Assembly (NCBI GenBank): GCA_000963575.1
Contig: CP011077.1
Coordinates: forward strand, 4,216,001-4,280,000
Direction of reading: 5' to 3'
From: Klebsiella michiganensis
GTDB taxonomy: Bacteria > Pseudomonadota > Gammaproteobacteria > Enterobacterales > Enterobacteriaceae
DNA: 64,000 nt
Part shown: piece by piece, positions 34,869-43,017 of the stretch
How the letters are laid out: each line of letters starts with the position of its first letter
Numbering within the stretch: the first letter of the stretch is position 1
Notes under the pieces: generated by a model
What the model was told of the DNA's origin: nothing
Database searches by the model: none
What the model saw: the letters and a program-made list of their open reading frames with translations, nothing else
Program-made: the position numbers and the translations under genes

Positions 34869-35213
34869 TTAATAATTACCTCTACAAACCTCACATTCAC
34901 TTTGGTCTCTTTTCTCATTAGTCGTTCTATATGAAGCTCCATAATGATAAAAGTTCTTGGCCTGACCACATTTTGGACATAGCTTAAGAAATTCTCCATT
35001 TAGAATCCCACATAGATTGGTTACCCTCAGTCCTCTACCTTCATTTTCATTTGAAGAGTCATAACCATTCACCTTTGTTGGCATCCCAGACAAATCAAAA
35101 AACCTATAATTACCAGTTATATAAAAATCTGTTAATTGAGTTATCGAAAAAGAATCATTTCCGTTCGAAATTAATATTTCGCTATCTAATCTCACAGGAA
35201 GAACAAGCGACAT
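34869..35213 (-). CDS. Small hypothetical protein with C-terminal zinc ribbon
   Basis: The 114-aa protein ends in KLCPKCGQAKNFYHYG and SECEVCRGNY, giving two CxxC pairs 29 residues apart, a typical zinc ribbon. The N-terminal 70 residues are not recognised. It opens the operon that continues with DUF4365 and SIR2, at a 26-bp gap. A small metal-binding leading subunit could be a sensor, a nucleic-acid adaptor or an inhibitor of the effector. The G+C content is low like the two following genes, suggesting the three were acquired together. Confidence 0.7.
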   Translation of the reverse strand: MSLVLPVRLDSEILISNGNDSFSITQLTDFYITGNYRFFDLSGMPTKVNGYDSSNENEGRGLRVTNLCGILNGEFLKLCPKCGQAKNFYHYGASYRTTNEKRDQSECEVCRGNY

Positions 35214-35279
35214 TTACACCCCCTATAATGATTACTACGCTCTTATCTCATTATGACGATCATGAGCTACTCAGAAAAT

Positions 35280-35903
35280 CTACAACACCTTATAAATGAC
35301 ATCAATCTCATCCTTCTCATTCTGTGACACTCTGCTCTCGTTTAAAGACATGATAGACGCTATAGTCGCTCTAGAAACGCCATATTCTCGTGCTAACGCA
35401 CTGACACTGGTTCCGCTATACTTTTTCTCTACAATCGCGTCACGGGCTTCAGGCGCTATTTTCGACGGTCTTCCCAGCTTCTTGCCTTCGGCTTTTGCTC
35501 GTGACAGCCCCGCCTGAGTGCGTTCAATTAGCAAGTCACGCTCCATCTCCGCAACTGCTGCCAGCATCGACAACAGAAGCTTACCGGCAGCAGAGGTGAG
35601 ATCAGTTGTGCCAAGCTGGTGGACAATGACTTTGATATTACGCTCAGCCAGCGCCTTTATCGTTTGCAGGACGTCAATCGCATCACGCCCCAGACGATCG
35701 AGTTTCGCTACCACCAACGTTTCACCATCACGGATTTTATTGAGCATTTCAGAAAACGCTTTACGTTGCATTGCCGGAACCTTCCCGCTAACAACATCAG
35801 CGAACCAGTAATCAATTTGCCACCCAGCCTGCCCAAGTTCCAGCCGTTGGTTCTCAGTATCCTGTTGCGATGTCGAAACACGCCCGTAGCCAAAAATCGC
35901 CAT
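35280..35903 (-). CDS. Serine recombinase (resolvase/invertase family)
   Basis: The 207-aa protein is a small serine recombinase: catalytic serine in MAIFGYGRVSTSQQ (Ser10), LVVAKLDRLGRDAIDVLQT, and a C-terminal helix-turn-helix (SVSALAREYGVSRATIASIM). Tn3 resolvases and Pin-type invertases have this size. ATG 35903 has GAGGAG six bases upstream; upstream in-frame codons lack support. The start of the SIR2 operon lies just below its stop. No res site or invertible segment was identified. It may be left from a transposon that brought in the neighbours. Confidence 0.87.
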   Translation of the reverse strand: MAIFGYGRVSTSQQDTENQRLELGQAGWQIDYWFADVVSGKVPAMQRKAFSEMLNKIRDGETLVVAKLDRLGRDAIDVLQTIKALAERNIKVIVHQLGTTDLTSAAGKLLLSMLAAVAEMERDLLIERTQAGLSRAKAEGKKLGRPSKIAPEARDAIVEKKYSGTSVSALAREYGVSRATIASIMSLNESRVSQNEKDEIDVIYKVL

Positions 35904-36125
35904 AGTCATCTCCTCATCCGGCCCCTGCCAGAAAACGAGGCCAACATTAGGATGGCCTGCCAGAAAAGCCAAGGCTAATTTTCCAACAGTATGAAAGCAC
36001 GCGATTGGAAGGTGTCGGAAAACGGTCGTTTGTTGGCATACTAATTAGTTAACAAATAGACCTAGGACAATCTAGTCATCAGATAGAGGTATAATGCACC
36101 AACACATTACGGATAAGAGAAAATC

Positions 36126-36854
36126 ATGAACGATCTGCCAGATAACCATCGCCGCTGGGTTGCCAACTATTGCAGTGGGAAAATTGAAGAATTGCAATAC
36201 CACTTAGCCGCTATCATAACGGCTTGCGATACATCGATTAACTTATTTACTAGTAACCAACAGGTTCCCGAGTCAAATAGTCAGGCTGTTATTTATGGAT
36301 TTTCATCGTTCACGAATGTCATTCAGACCCTTAAAGATTCTATAAAAACAGTTACAGGCAAGCAGTTACCTTGGTCGAAGATACAGCAACTAAGCCATGG
36401 GTCTTTTTTTCAGGATGCGCGAAATGCAGCAACGCATGATGGTAATCCTGTCATAAACGCTTGGGTTGACGGAAGATACTACGTTGCCAACAAAATTGTT
36501 CGACTAGGTGATAGAGGACAAGTTATAGAAATCCCTGCACCAAATAATGATGTTCGCACCCTTTGCCTAGAGTTTGCTGATGATTTTTGCCACCTTCTAC
36601 GCCAAAAACTGCTTGAAACAAAAGAGAGCAGTTCTCTGGAAGGCACCCCCTTCAAAATGGCTGACCTAGAAGAAGCTTTCACAAACTCCAATTTAATCCC
36701 AGATTTTGCTATTCAATTGTTTAAAAAAGAAAAAGAAAGAATAGCCGAAAACCTTAAGGATTCTAAACATGACCCTGTGGCACAAGCTATTGCTCGCCTT
36801 GATACCCTGCTCAAATATATCAATGAGCAACGAAAAACTGCACAGAGAATTTAG
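36126..36854 (+). CDS. Hypothetical protein with HEPN-type Rx4H motif
   Basis: The 242-aa protein is all-helical by inspection. Residues 97-106 read QDARNAATHD, which contains R99-N-A-A-T-H104, the Rx4-6H motif (RN...H) of HEPN ribonucleases found in toxins and anti-phage effectors. Helices before it (about 10-85) fit the rest of a HEPN bundle. The C-terminal part (175-242) is a charged, probably coiled region. It is preceded by GGATAAGAG and stands alone on the plus strand between the recombinase and a gene-free stretch that may encode an RNA. A role as RNase effector is inference; a non-catalytic HEPN is also possible. Confidence 0.6.
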   Translation: MNDLPDNHRRWVANYCSGKIEELQYHLAAIITACDTSINLFTSNQQVPESNSQAVIYGFSSFTNVIQTLKDSIKTVTGKQLPWSKIQQLSHGSFFQDARNAATHDGNPVINAWVDGRYYVANKIVRLGDRGQVIEIPAPNNDVRTLCLEFADDFCHLLRQKLLETKESSSLEGTPFKMADLEEAFTNSNLIPDFAIQLFKKEKERIAENLKDSKHDPVAQAIARLDTLLKYINEQRKTAQRI

Positions 36855-37629
36855 ACCGACCATTTTCAAAAAGTTAAAAAACAGCAGCTTTTACCAACTT
36901 TACGGTGAGATTTAATGCGTTCAGAATATGAACACACTTATATGATATATAACACTTTTATTGAAAAACAACGTATGCTATGTTGGCTCTGACACCTACC
37001 TCATGCGGTAAACCGATCCGGGCAGGTGGAGCATCACCGCTTTTTTGCGGAAAACGTCAGGATGGGAACTCTGCGTAACGTTGATTGTGGTAGGTAGGGC
37101 GCGTAAGCGTTTGATGCAGCCAAGCAGAGGGTGAAAGTAGATATCGGCGGATTCTTGAGTAGCTACTTTTGCGCATAATGCATCTTTCGAGAAAGGTCGT
37201 CACACCACGAGGAAGACTTGTTCTTCATCTGGCAGGGGAACCGAGCAAACCTACAGGCTATCTTCTCAGATGGCCTTAGGGTTGATATGTCCGGCTTCCC
37301 CCCCGAGGAAGGGTTAACATCTTAAAAAACAATTTATGTTTTAACATTTTTAACAATTACACTTCTCTGCTGTTTGGTGTCTTAATGCGTTCCCGTCAAA
37401 TGTAAACCTGCCGTTTTTGCCTCACCTGCGTAACAACCAAACACGAACCAGAAGCTGCTAACCTTCAACGTGTTCGCGGTCTAAATGCAGCCGGATAAGT
37501 TGGGTGCGGGAAAATGGAAGCCCTAGGTTTGCAAGCCCTTCTCTCTGGTATTGCATTCAAAAACTTCGGCGGTGGCAGGCTTATCCTTATAGAGGCAAAC
37601 AGTCTCCAAAGTTAAGCAACGCGGTCAAG
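36855..37629. other. 775-bp gene-free stretch with helix-forming sequences; possible structured RNA
   Basis: No plausible open frame is present on either strand. The part from about 36985 to 37320 is richer in G+C than the DNA around it and contains several self-complementary pairs: CACCTACC (36990-36999 region) with GGTAGGT (about 37090), AAAGTAG (37134-37140) with CTACTTT (37162-37168), CCGC-T6-GCGG (about 37037-37050), and CTTCC with GGAAG (about 37294-37311). That pattern fits a non-coding RNA or an origin-like region. I cannot match it to a known family. Confidence 0.4.
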
Positions 37630-37845
37630 CTAAAGCTCACCCAGATTTCTCATTGATTGCTCGATCTCCGCTACCCATTTTTCAGGACAAGGGTAAACTC
37701 GGCTTTCAGTGCTGATCCGGTTCGGTGATACGCGACGGGTCAGCCCATGCAATGATTTAACATGAGCGATCCAGCATGTTTTGACTGCTTTCCCCGTTCG
37801 GGATTTAACATCATCAGCAATTTGTCGGTAGGTCGCCATTAACAT
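37630..37845 (-). CDS. Small conserved island protein, probable helix-turn-helix
   Basis: The 71-aa protein begins MLMATYRQIADDVKSRTGKA and continues KTCWIAHVKSLHGLTRR; it resembles short proteins commonly seen in enterobacterial islands and plasmids that lack a described function. The first half could form a small helix-turn-helix. GAGGAG lies five bases before ATG 37845 and 11 before the second ATG (37839). It stands alone between the gene-free stretch and the NIPSNAP gene. Confidence 0.6.
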   Translation of the reverse strand: MLMATYRQIADDVKSRTGKAVKTCWIAHVKSLHGLTRRVSPNRISTESRVYPCPEKWVAEIEQSMRNLGEL

Positions 37846-38139
37846 CCATACTCCTCTAGTTGAAATTTTTCAGCACGATGCCGCATATTCAGCAGGTGGC
37901 AGTATGCAAAAGTTTAAACCAGCTCAAGCAGTCAAGCTGAGAGAGCGCCACAACTTTTGAACCGTGAAATTCACACCCCATTATAAAAACTTGCCAGAGA
38001 GCCTTGCATCGAGTTTGAACCGCATATCGCGGCTTCTGCTTACGGATGATTGTCTGATTAGTGGTAGCTTCATAACCCAGTCTGGTTTACTTTATTGCTA
38101 TCAACTAGGAGCCGTCCAAGGGCGACACGGAGATAACGC

Positions 38140-38472
38140 TTGAGAACCGTCGAGATACTGCAATACACCTTACGCAAAGGCAGCGGCGCCACTTTTCATG
38201 CCATTATGCAGGAAATCAGCGTTCCCCTACACCAGCGCCACGGGATCGATGTTGTTTCGTTTGGCAACTCGTTGCATGACCCGGATTGCTACTACCTGAT
38301 CCGCGCCTTTGACAGCACAGAAAAAATGGCTGCGGTTCTTGATGCCTTTTATGCGTGTGATGACTGGCGCAGCGGCCCACGTGAAGACATCATTGGCAGC
38401 ATAGAGACCAGCATGAAAACAGTGATGAATCTACCATCAGAAAGCGTGGAAGGGCTGCGAGTGCAATCATAG
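38140..38472 (+). CDS. NIPSNAP family protein
   Basis: The 110-aa protein has the single ferredoxin-like alpha/beta domain of the NIPSNAP family (VEILQYTLRKGSGATFHAIM and CYYLIRAFDSTEKMAAVLDAF). Bacterial members are small dimeric alpha/beta barrels, sometimes monooxygenase-like, of mostly unknown role. It starts with TTG at 38140, supported by GGAG seven bases upstream. It is a solitary cargo gene next to the integrase and reads like an ordinary metabolic accessory rather than a defence gene. Confidence 0.75.
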   Translation: MRTVEILQYTLRKGSGATFHAIMQEISVPLHQRHGIDVVSFGNSLHDPDCYYLIRAFDSTEKMAAVLDAFYACDDWRSGPREDIIGSIETSMKTVMNLPSESVEGLRVQS

Positions 38473-38587
38473 GTCATCATGCTTCACCAGACACGTTTTG
38501 AGCGCCTCCAAATTCAGCACTAGCCAATCTACAGCCTTTGATAAAGAATGCGCCAGGAAGCGTCCCAGCGGATGGAAGTGACACATA

Positions 38588-40519
38588 TCACGGCTTCTGC
38601 TTACGTAAAGCATCCTTCAAAGCTTTAAGCCCCGCGTTGACATCAAATGGCTTAATATCAGGAAGGTCATAGGCTAACTTAGAGATAGCGTCGAATTGTT
38701 CTTCGACTGCCCGGTCTTTGCGGTAAGTTGTCATTGCAGTTGTGCTACCGCGAGCATGGCCGACCAACTGCGCGATCATACGCTCGCTTAATTCCAACCT
38801 GTCGAGGTTGTTAACATAATTATGACGAAGTGAGTGGAAAACCCTCTTGCCGTCGCGCGGCATTTCAAGTTTTTTTCCGAGGTAGTTTTCGTTAAACCAC
38901 TTCGATGCATAACCACGATAACCTTTAATTTCGTGGTGTTTCAATTCAGGGAAAAGTCGCTCTCGCCCATCAACTTTCAAAGCTTCAACATATTTCAGAA
39001 AACCAAGTTTGATAAGTTCGGGATGAATCGGCATTTGCCTCTGAGCATTCGGTGTTTTCAACGATTTATCAGTTTCTGTTTCATCGTCCCTTACTTTATC
39101 CGGGGTATCAAGATTGAAATCTAAATATGCAACCCCGCTTTCACTCACACGAATATCAGAGAGGTAAAGCTGACATAGCTCATTAATTCGCCCACCAGTA
39201 TATAATGCCAATAATGGCAACCAATAATGATAGGGACGAAAGTTGATGTAACGCCCAAATTGATTGGGTTCACCTGCACCAATTTTGAACCAGCTTGCAG
39301 AAAAAATAAGCTTTAACTCTTCCTCTGTGAATTGATAACGCTTATCTTGATCTTTGTTTTTTCTTTTACGTTTCGCTAATACGTTCTCAGTTGGATTGGC
39401 GATCAACCATGTCTCCCTACGCGCCCATTCCAGCATAGCTCCCAGTGCAGTAATATGGCGCTCTATAGCATCTTTAGTCATAGTTACTTCGCCAGCAGCA
39501 AGTGCTTTTTCTATGAGCTGGTTTAAATCTTCGGCTGCATATCGACGCCGCATCAAATACAAATTACCGGGCATCTTCTGCATTTTAGCAACGTAGACTT
39601 TTACGACATCACGATCTAACTCGCCAAGCGTTAAGTTGCCCATAACGTCAATAAAATGAGCGATTCGTGAGCGAATTTTATCCTCACTGGCAAGTTTAAG
39701 GTCTCCAGTGTTTTTGTGTTCAATAAACTTTTCAAGAACTTCTGAAACCGTTTTCGAAGCGAATAGCGGATTGCAATACGGATTGGTGATGACAACAGGT
39801 GGTGGTGGCACAACAGCCGGAACAGGAGGTAATTCAGGCTCAGATTTCGCAAACGCTTTATCCCACATGCTACGCAGCTTTTCAGCCTGCACATTGTTGA
39901 TAAATAAAGAACTTGAATCTACCGTAACCCCGGGCAAGTCCAGTAGCCAAAGAGCAAGGGGATTACCGTTGGTAGCCCTGAATGCAGTTATTTCCGTTGA
40001 TAGCCCTTTCTCCAATTTATTGAGGGCATGTAGCGGCATGTAAATCTGCATATAGCCGTTAACCATAGCCTCACTGCCGTAATGAGCAACGTCGTTTAAA
40101 ACAAAGCCATGCGTATCAGGGTCACGATCAATGGCAGTAAAATCATCAATCAGAAAGCCCCGCTGGCTATCTACAAAAGCATACAGCGGAATATTGTCTG
40201 CCAAAAGATGCGGAACAACCGTTTGAAGCCCTACATCAAATGATTCGCAAAACAGAGCCAAGCTGATTTTGCCAGCCCCCGCCAACAACGGGGCGTTTCC
40301 CCGAATTTTCTCTTTATCCACTTGCTTGAACTCTTCCAGAGACGCATACCACTTCTCCAACAAACGCGTGGCGATTGCCTTAGCATTTGCGAGGTGGGTT
40401 GTGCGGGTAGATGCATGTATTTCACGCTGCCCTATCAGGGCACGATACCGAACCGGAACGGTTATCCGCAGAACATAGACCCCGCTAGGACGTCGATAGA
40501 GATTACCACGTTGCGCCAT
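38588..40519 (-). CDS. Tyrosine integrase of the element (large, DUF6538-type N-terminus)
   Basis: The 643-aa site-specific recombinase begins MAQRGNLYRRPSGVYVLRIT, the N-terminal region typical of large island integrases, and has the phage-integrase catalytic domain in its last 250 residues: TGGRINELCQLYLSDI (first Arg), FHSLRHNYVNNL (H-x-x-R), and LVGHARGSTTAMTTYRKDR (second His and the nucleophilic Tyr). The start is 89 bp from the right attachment repeat, so it would mediate integration and excision of the 30576-40624 element. No excisionase was recognised. Confidence 0.92.
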   Translation of the reverse strand: MAQRGNLYRRPSGVYVLRITVPVRYRALIGQREIHASTRTTHLANAKAIATRLLEKWYASLEEFKQVDKEKIRGNAPLLAGAGKISLALFCESFDVGLQTVVPHLLADNIPLYAFVDSQRGFLIDDFTAIDRDPDTHGFVLNDVAHYGSEAMVNGYMQIYMPLHALNKLEKGLSTEITAFRATNGNPLALWLLDLPGVTVDSSSLFINNVQAEKLRSMWDKAFAKSEPELPPVPAVVPPPPVVITNPYCNPLFASKTVSEVLEKFIEHKNTGDLKLASEDKIRSRIAHFIDVMGNLTLGELDRDVVKVYVAKMQKMPGNLYLMRRRYAAEDLNQLIEKALAAGEVTMTKDAIERHITALGAMLEWARRETWLIANPTENVLAKRKRKNKDQDKRYQFTEEELKLIFSASWFKIGAGEPNQFGRYINFRPYHYWLPLLALYTGGRINELCQLYLSDIRVSESGVAYLDFNLDTPDKVRDDETETDKSLKTPNAQRQMPIHPELIKLGFLKYVEALKVDGRERLFPELKHHEIKGYRGYASKWFNENYLGKKLEMPRDGKRVFHSLRHNYVNNLDRLELSERMIAQLVGHARGSTTAMTTYRKDRAVEEQFDAISKLAYDLPDIKPFDVNAGLKALKDALRKQKP

Positions 40520-40607
40520 CGGCTGTATGAACTCCTTGTAGGAGGATCACGAGTGCCGTTACGTATAATTTAGAAAAATACTGAGGAATGAATACGTTAG
40601 GGAGTTT

Positions 40608-40624
40608 TTGGAGCGGGCGAAGGG
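40608..40624. repeat. Right attachment-site repeat (attR)
   Basis: Exact second copy of TTGGAGCGGGCGAAGGG, 10,032 bp from the first and just upstream of the integrase. The following bases GGTTAGAACAACCCC extend a small stem. Between this and the cbtA gene (40520-40816 overall) I see no further gene. Confidence 0.65.
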
Positions 40625-40816
40625 GTTAGAACAACCCCGCCAATAACTTGAAAAATATAGAATTTTCAAGTTATATCTTAACTTATACCCCCAAAGATAC
40701 CCCCAAAGCACAGAGGCTTTGAATTCAAGTAATTACCTTTGTCGATAAATCAGCAGGAAGCGAGATGATAGCAAATGGCAGGCATACTCGAAAGCAGCGA
40801 CACCAGTAGCATCAGA

Positions 40817-41140
40817 CTAATTACGATTTAATAAACCCAGATCGCGGCGGGCCCTCATGATATCAATATTCGTGAGATATGGCGTTTGTTCTTGCCAGCT
40901 AAACCCTCTGCGATCGATACGAACCAGTTCGTACTTTTCCACTAGAAAGTTAATGGCATTAGCGAGAGTGATACCGGCATCGAAATGTTCCTTTATAACG
41001 GTTTCATCACTGAACGGCGTATCGTTCAGGGTCAGACCATAGTGTTTTTCCAGTAGCCGTGTAAGAAGCAATTGCCAGACTGCAACGGGTGGCAGGCAGG
41101 GCTTCGCCGCCCGCGAAATTGTAGCCGGTAGAATTTTCAT
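40817..41140 (-). CDS. cbtA: CbtA-family toxin of type IV toxin-antitoxin system
   Basis: The 107-aa protein is a CbtA/YeeV/YpjF toxin: QLLLTRLLEKHYGLTLNDTP, FSDETVIKEHFDAGITLANA, and FLVEKYELVRIDRRGFSWQ are all family blocks. CbtA binds MreB and FtsZ and blocks cell-shape and division assembly. ATG 41140 (MKILPAT) matches family starts; an upstream extension to 41203 does not. It is slightly shorter than the 124-aa E. coli protein and ends RRDLGLLNRN, apparently intact. The antitoxin gene lies 20 bp upstream. Confidence 0.9.
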   Translation of the reverse strand: MKILPATISRAAKPCLPPVAVWQLLLTRLLEKHYGLTLNDTPFSDETVIKEHFDAGITLANAINFLVEKYELVRIDRRGFSWQEQTPYLTNIDIMRARRDLGLLNRN

Positions 41141-41160
41141 ATTTGTTCTCGTGAAATTTG

Positions 41161-41478
41161 TTAGCGCTGAGTGGAATAAACAGCGACGTATACATAGCCA
41201 CAACTGCCAAGGGTATCGGCTTCGCAGGTAAAACCGTTGTGGTACAGGGTGACGCAGTGGGCGTGGCGAGGATTCATTTCACCCGTGCTCAGCATGGATT
41301 CCATCCGGCTGATAAAATGCGGAAATGCCACATCCAGCTTAAGACATTCGGCATCACTGAACTTACCTGTGATACAGGCCCGGTCAGCCAGGTAGTGCAG
41401 CTGGTTGCCCTCCTGCACCAGACGTGTTCCCAGGCGCGGCGTGATATCGCGCTGCAGGCCCCAAATGATGTTGCTCAT
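41161..41478 (-). CDS. cbeA: CbeA/YeeU-family antitoxin
   Basis: The 105-aa protein (MSNIIWGLQRDITPRLGTRL, then GNQLHYLADRACITG and CLKLDVAFPHFI) is a CbeA/YfjZ antitoxin. In type IV systems it does not bind the toxin but bundles MreB and FtsZ filaments and so counters CbtA. The start at 41478 follows family convention and drops five residues of a longer frame. It is immediately upstream of cbtA in one operon. Confidence 0.9.
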   Translation of the reverse strand: MSNIIWGLQRDITPRLGTRLVQEGNQLHYLADRACITGKFSDAECLKLDVAFPHFISRMESMLSTGEMNPRHAHCVTLYHNGFTCEADTLGSCGYVYVAVYSTQR

Positions 41479-41496
41479 TACAGTTCTCCACAATTG

Positions 41497-41718
41497 TCAG
41501 TTCAGGGTGATGCTCATCAGGCAGGCATAAGGCCCGTTGCGGTCCTGGCGGCGTTCGGCGTACACAGCCAGGACTCCTGTGATATCCGGAACATCCCTGC
41601 CGGTGTAATGACAGACGCTACCGTGCCACTGATATTTTCCGGTGCAGTAGCGAAAGATTCGGGACTCAGGATGCTGGCGGTATATCGTCATTGCCCGGCG
41701 TTTACTGATAATTTTCAT
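41497..41718 (-). CDS. YeeT-like DUF987 protein
   Basis: The 73-aa protein MKIISKRRAMTIYRQHPESR, with RYCTGKYQWHGSVCHYTGRD, is of the YeeT/YkfH/YpjJ family (DUF987). It is always found between radC-like and cbeA genes in CP4-type islands, but its role is unknown. Two cysteines and several histidines could bind metal. It lies 18 bp upstream of cbeA and eight bp after radC. Confidence 0.82.
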   Translation of the reverse strand: MKIISKRRAMTIYRQHPESRIFRYCTGKYQWHGSVCHYTGRDVPDITGVLAVYAERRQDRNGPYACLMSITLN

Positions 41719-41726
41719 GTAATACC

Positions 41727-42203
41727 TCACAACAGACCGTGTTCTGCGAACGAATAGATTTGCCTGCCACCAACAATCAGATGGTCAGGAATACGGATAT
41801 CCACCAGTTGAAGTACCTGAGTCAGTCGCTGCGTGAGGGCTTTGTCAGCCTGGCTGGGTGTCGTCTCGCCGGAAGGATGGTTATGCACCAGTATCACCGC
41901 CGCCGCATTGAAGTGCAGTGCACGTTTGACCACTTCCCGGGGATGGACCTCGGTGCGGTTAATCGTGCCACTAAAGAGCGTCTCATGGGCGATAAGCTGG
42001 TTCTGATTATCCAGATACAGCACCCGGAACTCTTCCCGCTCAAGTGCGGCCATATGCAGTCGCAACCACTCCCGAACGGCGTGAGTAGAGGTGAAGGCTA
42101 CCCCTGGCTCATGCAGGTGCCGCTCCAGAGCCCTGAGCGCCCGCTGAATGAGACGCCGGTCCTGTGGCGTCATCTCGCCGGGTAAAAAGGAGAGCTGTTT
42201 CAT
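41727..42203 (-). CDS. RadC family protein (YfjY/YeeS-like)
   Basis: The 158-aa protein is a JAB/MPN-domain RadC homologue; the metal site is in VILVHNHPSGETTPSQAD (H-x-H...D) and the upstream glutamate is probably in FSGTINRTEVHPREV. Island RadC proteins are shorter than chromosomal RadC and lack its N-terminal helix-hairpin-helix; function in DNA repair is doubtful, and metallo-hydrolase activity is unproved. It is co-directional with klcA and cbeA. Confidence 0.88.
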   Translation of the reverse strand: MKQLSFLPGEMTPQDRRLIQRALRALERHLHEPGVAFTSTHAVREWLRLHMAALEREEFRVLYLDNQNQLIAHETLFSGTINRTEVHPREVVKRALHFNAAAVILVHNHPSGETTPSQADKALTQRLTQVLQLVDIRIPDHLIVGGRQIYSFAEHGLL

Positions 42204-42218
42204 CCTTTGTTCCTCCGT

Positions 42219-42677
42219 TCAGTCGATGATACGCAGAATGGCGTGAGCTTCAGGATGCTGCAGGGCATAGTCCCGCAAGCGATAATAGTGTGCGGTCATT
42301 GCGTCACACTCTGTGCGACAGGCGTGATGGCTGTATTCAATCATGCAGACCGCGATACCTGCGGCTTCCACGCTCATTTCCGCGCCATTGCCGTTCATGC
42401 TATTAAACAGATGCCATTTATCGCCACCGTCAGCATCAGGGGCCATAAACGCGCCGCCATTACTGAGCGTGTAAAAGGACCAGATACCACCGCTGTACTC
42501 ATCACAAAAGCGCTCCATCCAGGCGAAAATACGCGGTTCCAGCGTTATCCACTGCGGGATAGTGCCAAAGTACAGCGGCCAGAAATCGAGACGCTGTTCG
42601 TCAGGTACTGGTGTTGCTGTAAGGGCAAATTGAGGTTCATTAGCGGGTACCAATTCGCATTGAGTTTGTGTCGTCAT
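42219..42677 (-). CDS. klcA: Antirestriction protein, KlcA/ArdB family
   Basis: The 152-aa protein (RLDFWPLYFGTIPQWITLEP, GGIWSFYTLSNGGAFMAPD, ECDAMTAHYYRLRDYALQHP) is a KlcA/ArdB-type antirestriction protein. The family protects incoming DNA from type I restriction in vivo without direct enzyme inhibition in vitro. In CP4-57 the equivalent is YfjX. It is 15 bp upstream of radC and probably co-transcribed with it. A terminator-like hairpin at 42695-42721 separates it from the DUF905 gene. Confidence 0.88.
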   Translation of the reverse strand: MTTQTQCELVPANEPQFALTATPVPDEQRLDFWPLYFGTIPQWITLEPRIFAWMERFCDEYSGGIWSFYTLSNGGAFMAPDADGGDKWHLFNSMNGNGAEMSVEAAGIAVCMIEYSHHACRTECDAMTAHYYRLRDYALQHPEAHAILRIID

Positions 42678-42694
42678 GGATTTTCTCCGTCAAT

Positions 42695-42721
42695 AAAAAC
42701 GCCAGCGACGATGGCTGGCGT
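42695..42721 (-). terminator. Intrinsic terminator of the DUF905 gene
   Basis: ACGCCAGC (42699-42706) pairs perfectly with GCTGGCGT (42714-42721) over a 7-base loop; in minus-strand sense it is followed by TTTTATTG. It lies 42 bp after the DUF905 stop and 18 bp before the klcA start. Confidence 0.7.
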
Positions 42722-42762
42722 ATGGGAAATAAAGGACAGACAGGGATGATGAATGGGTGTGG

Positions 42763-42999
42763 TCAGGAGGAGGATGCTCTGAGCATGCCTGAGTTGCGGA
42801 TATAACGGTTAAGCCCTTCACCGGCATCCGGTTCAAAGCACCACGCCCGCCAGATCATTCGACCTTCAGAGTCACGAACCACCAGGCGGAAGTGTGTGCC
42901 CTGGTCGTCTTCAATGCTGATGTTGCGATACCTGCGGGTAACCGCTTCGGCCTGCTGTCGGGTAAAAGGTCCCGGTGGCAGCATGTGAGATTCAGACAT
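42763..42999 (-). CDS. DUF905 family protein
   Basis: The 78-aa protein (GPFTRQQAEAVTRRYRNISI and RDSEGRMIWRAWCFEPDAGE) belongs to DUF905, found in CP4-type islands and F-like plasmids. A single domain, no known function. It is bracketed by two strong hairpins, so it forms its own transcript. Confidence 0.82.
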   Translation of the reverse strand: MSESHMLPPGPFTRQQAEAVTRRYRNISIEDDQGTHFRLVVRDSEGRMIWRAWCFEPDAGEGLNRYIRNSGMLRASSS

Positions 43000-43017
43000 T
43001 CGATGTACCTTAAAAGC

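Larger units (their letters stand above)
30576..40624. mobile_element. About 10-kb integrative element bounded by 17-bp direct repeats
   Basis: The identical sequence TTGGAGCGGGCGAAGGG occurs at 30576-30592 and 40608-40624. A tyrosine integrase (38588-40519) lies just inside the right copy. Genes between the repeats differ from their surroundings: they are more AT-rich, lack core homologues, and include a restriction-fold protein, an XRE regulator, a SIR2/DUF4365 set, a serine recombinase and an Rx4H protein. This is the layout of an integrated island with attL and attR. The core matches the 3' end of enterobacterial tRNA-Gly(CCC), as I recall it, in reverse complement, but no tRNA is present here. 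Exact ends are inferred. Confidence 0.7.

Noticed and set aside
36854..37320. Retron or AbiF RNA locus
   Set aside because: No reverse transcriptase gene is present, and the adjacent protein lacks the Abi_2 pattern, so no specific RNA family could be named.
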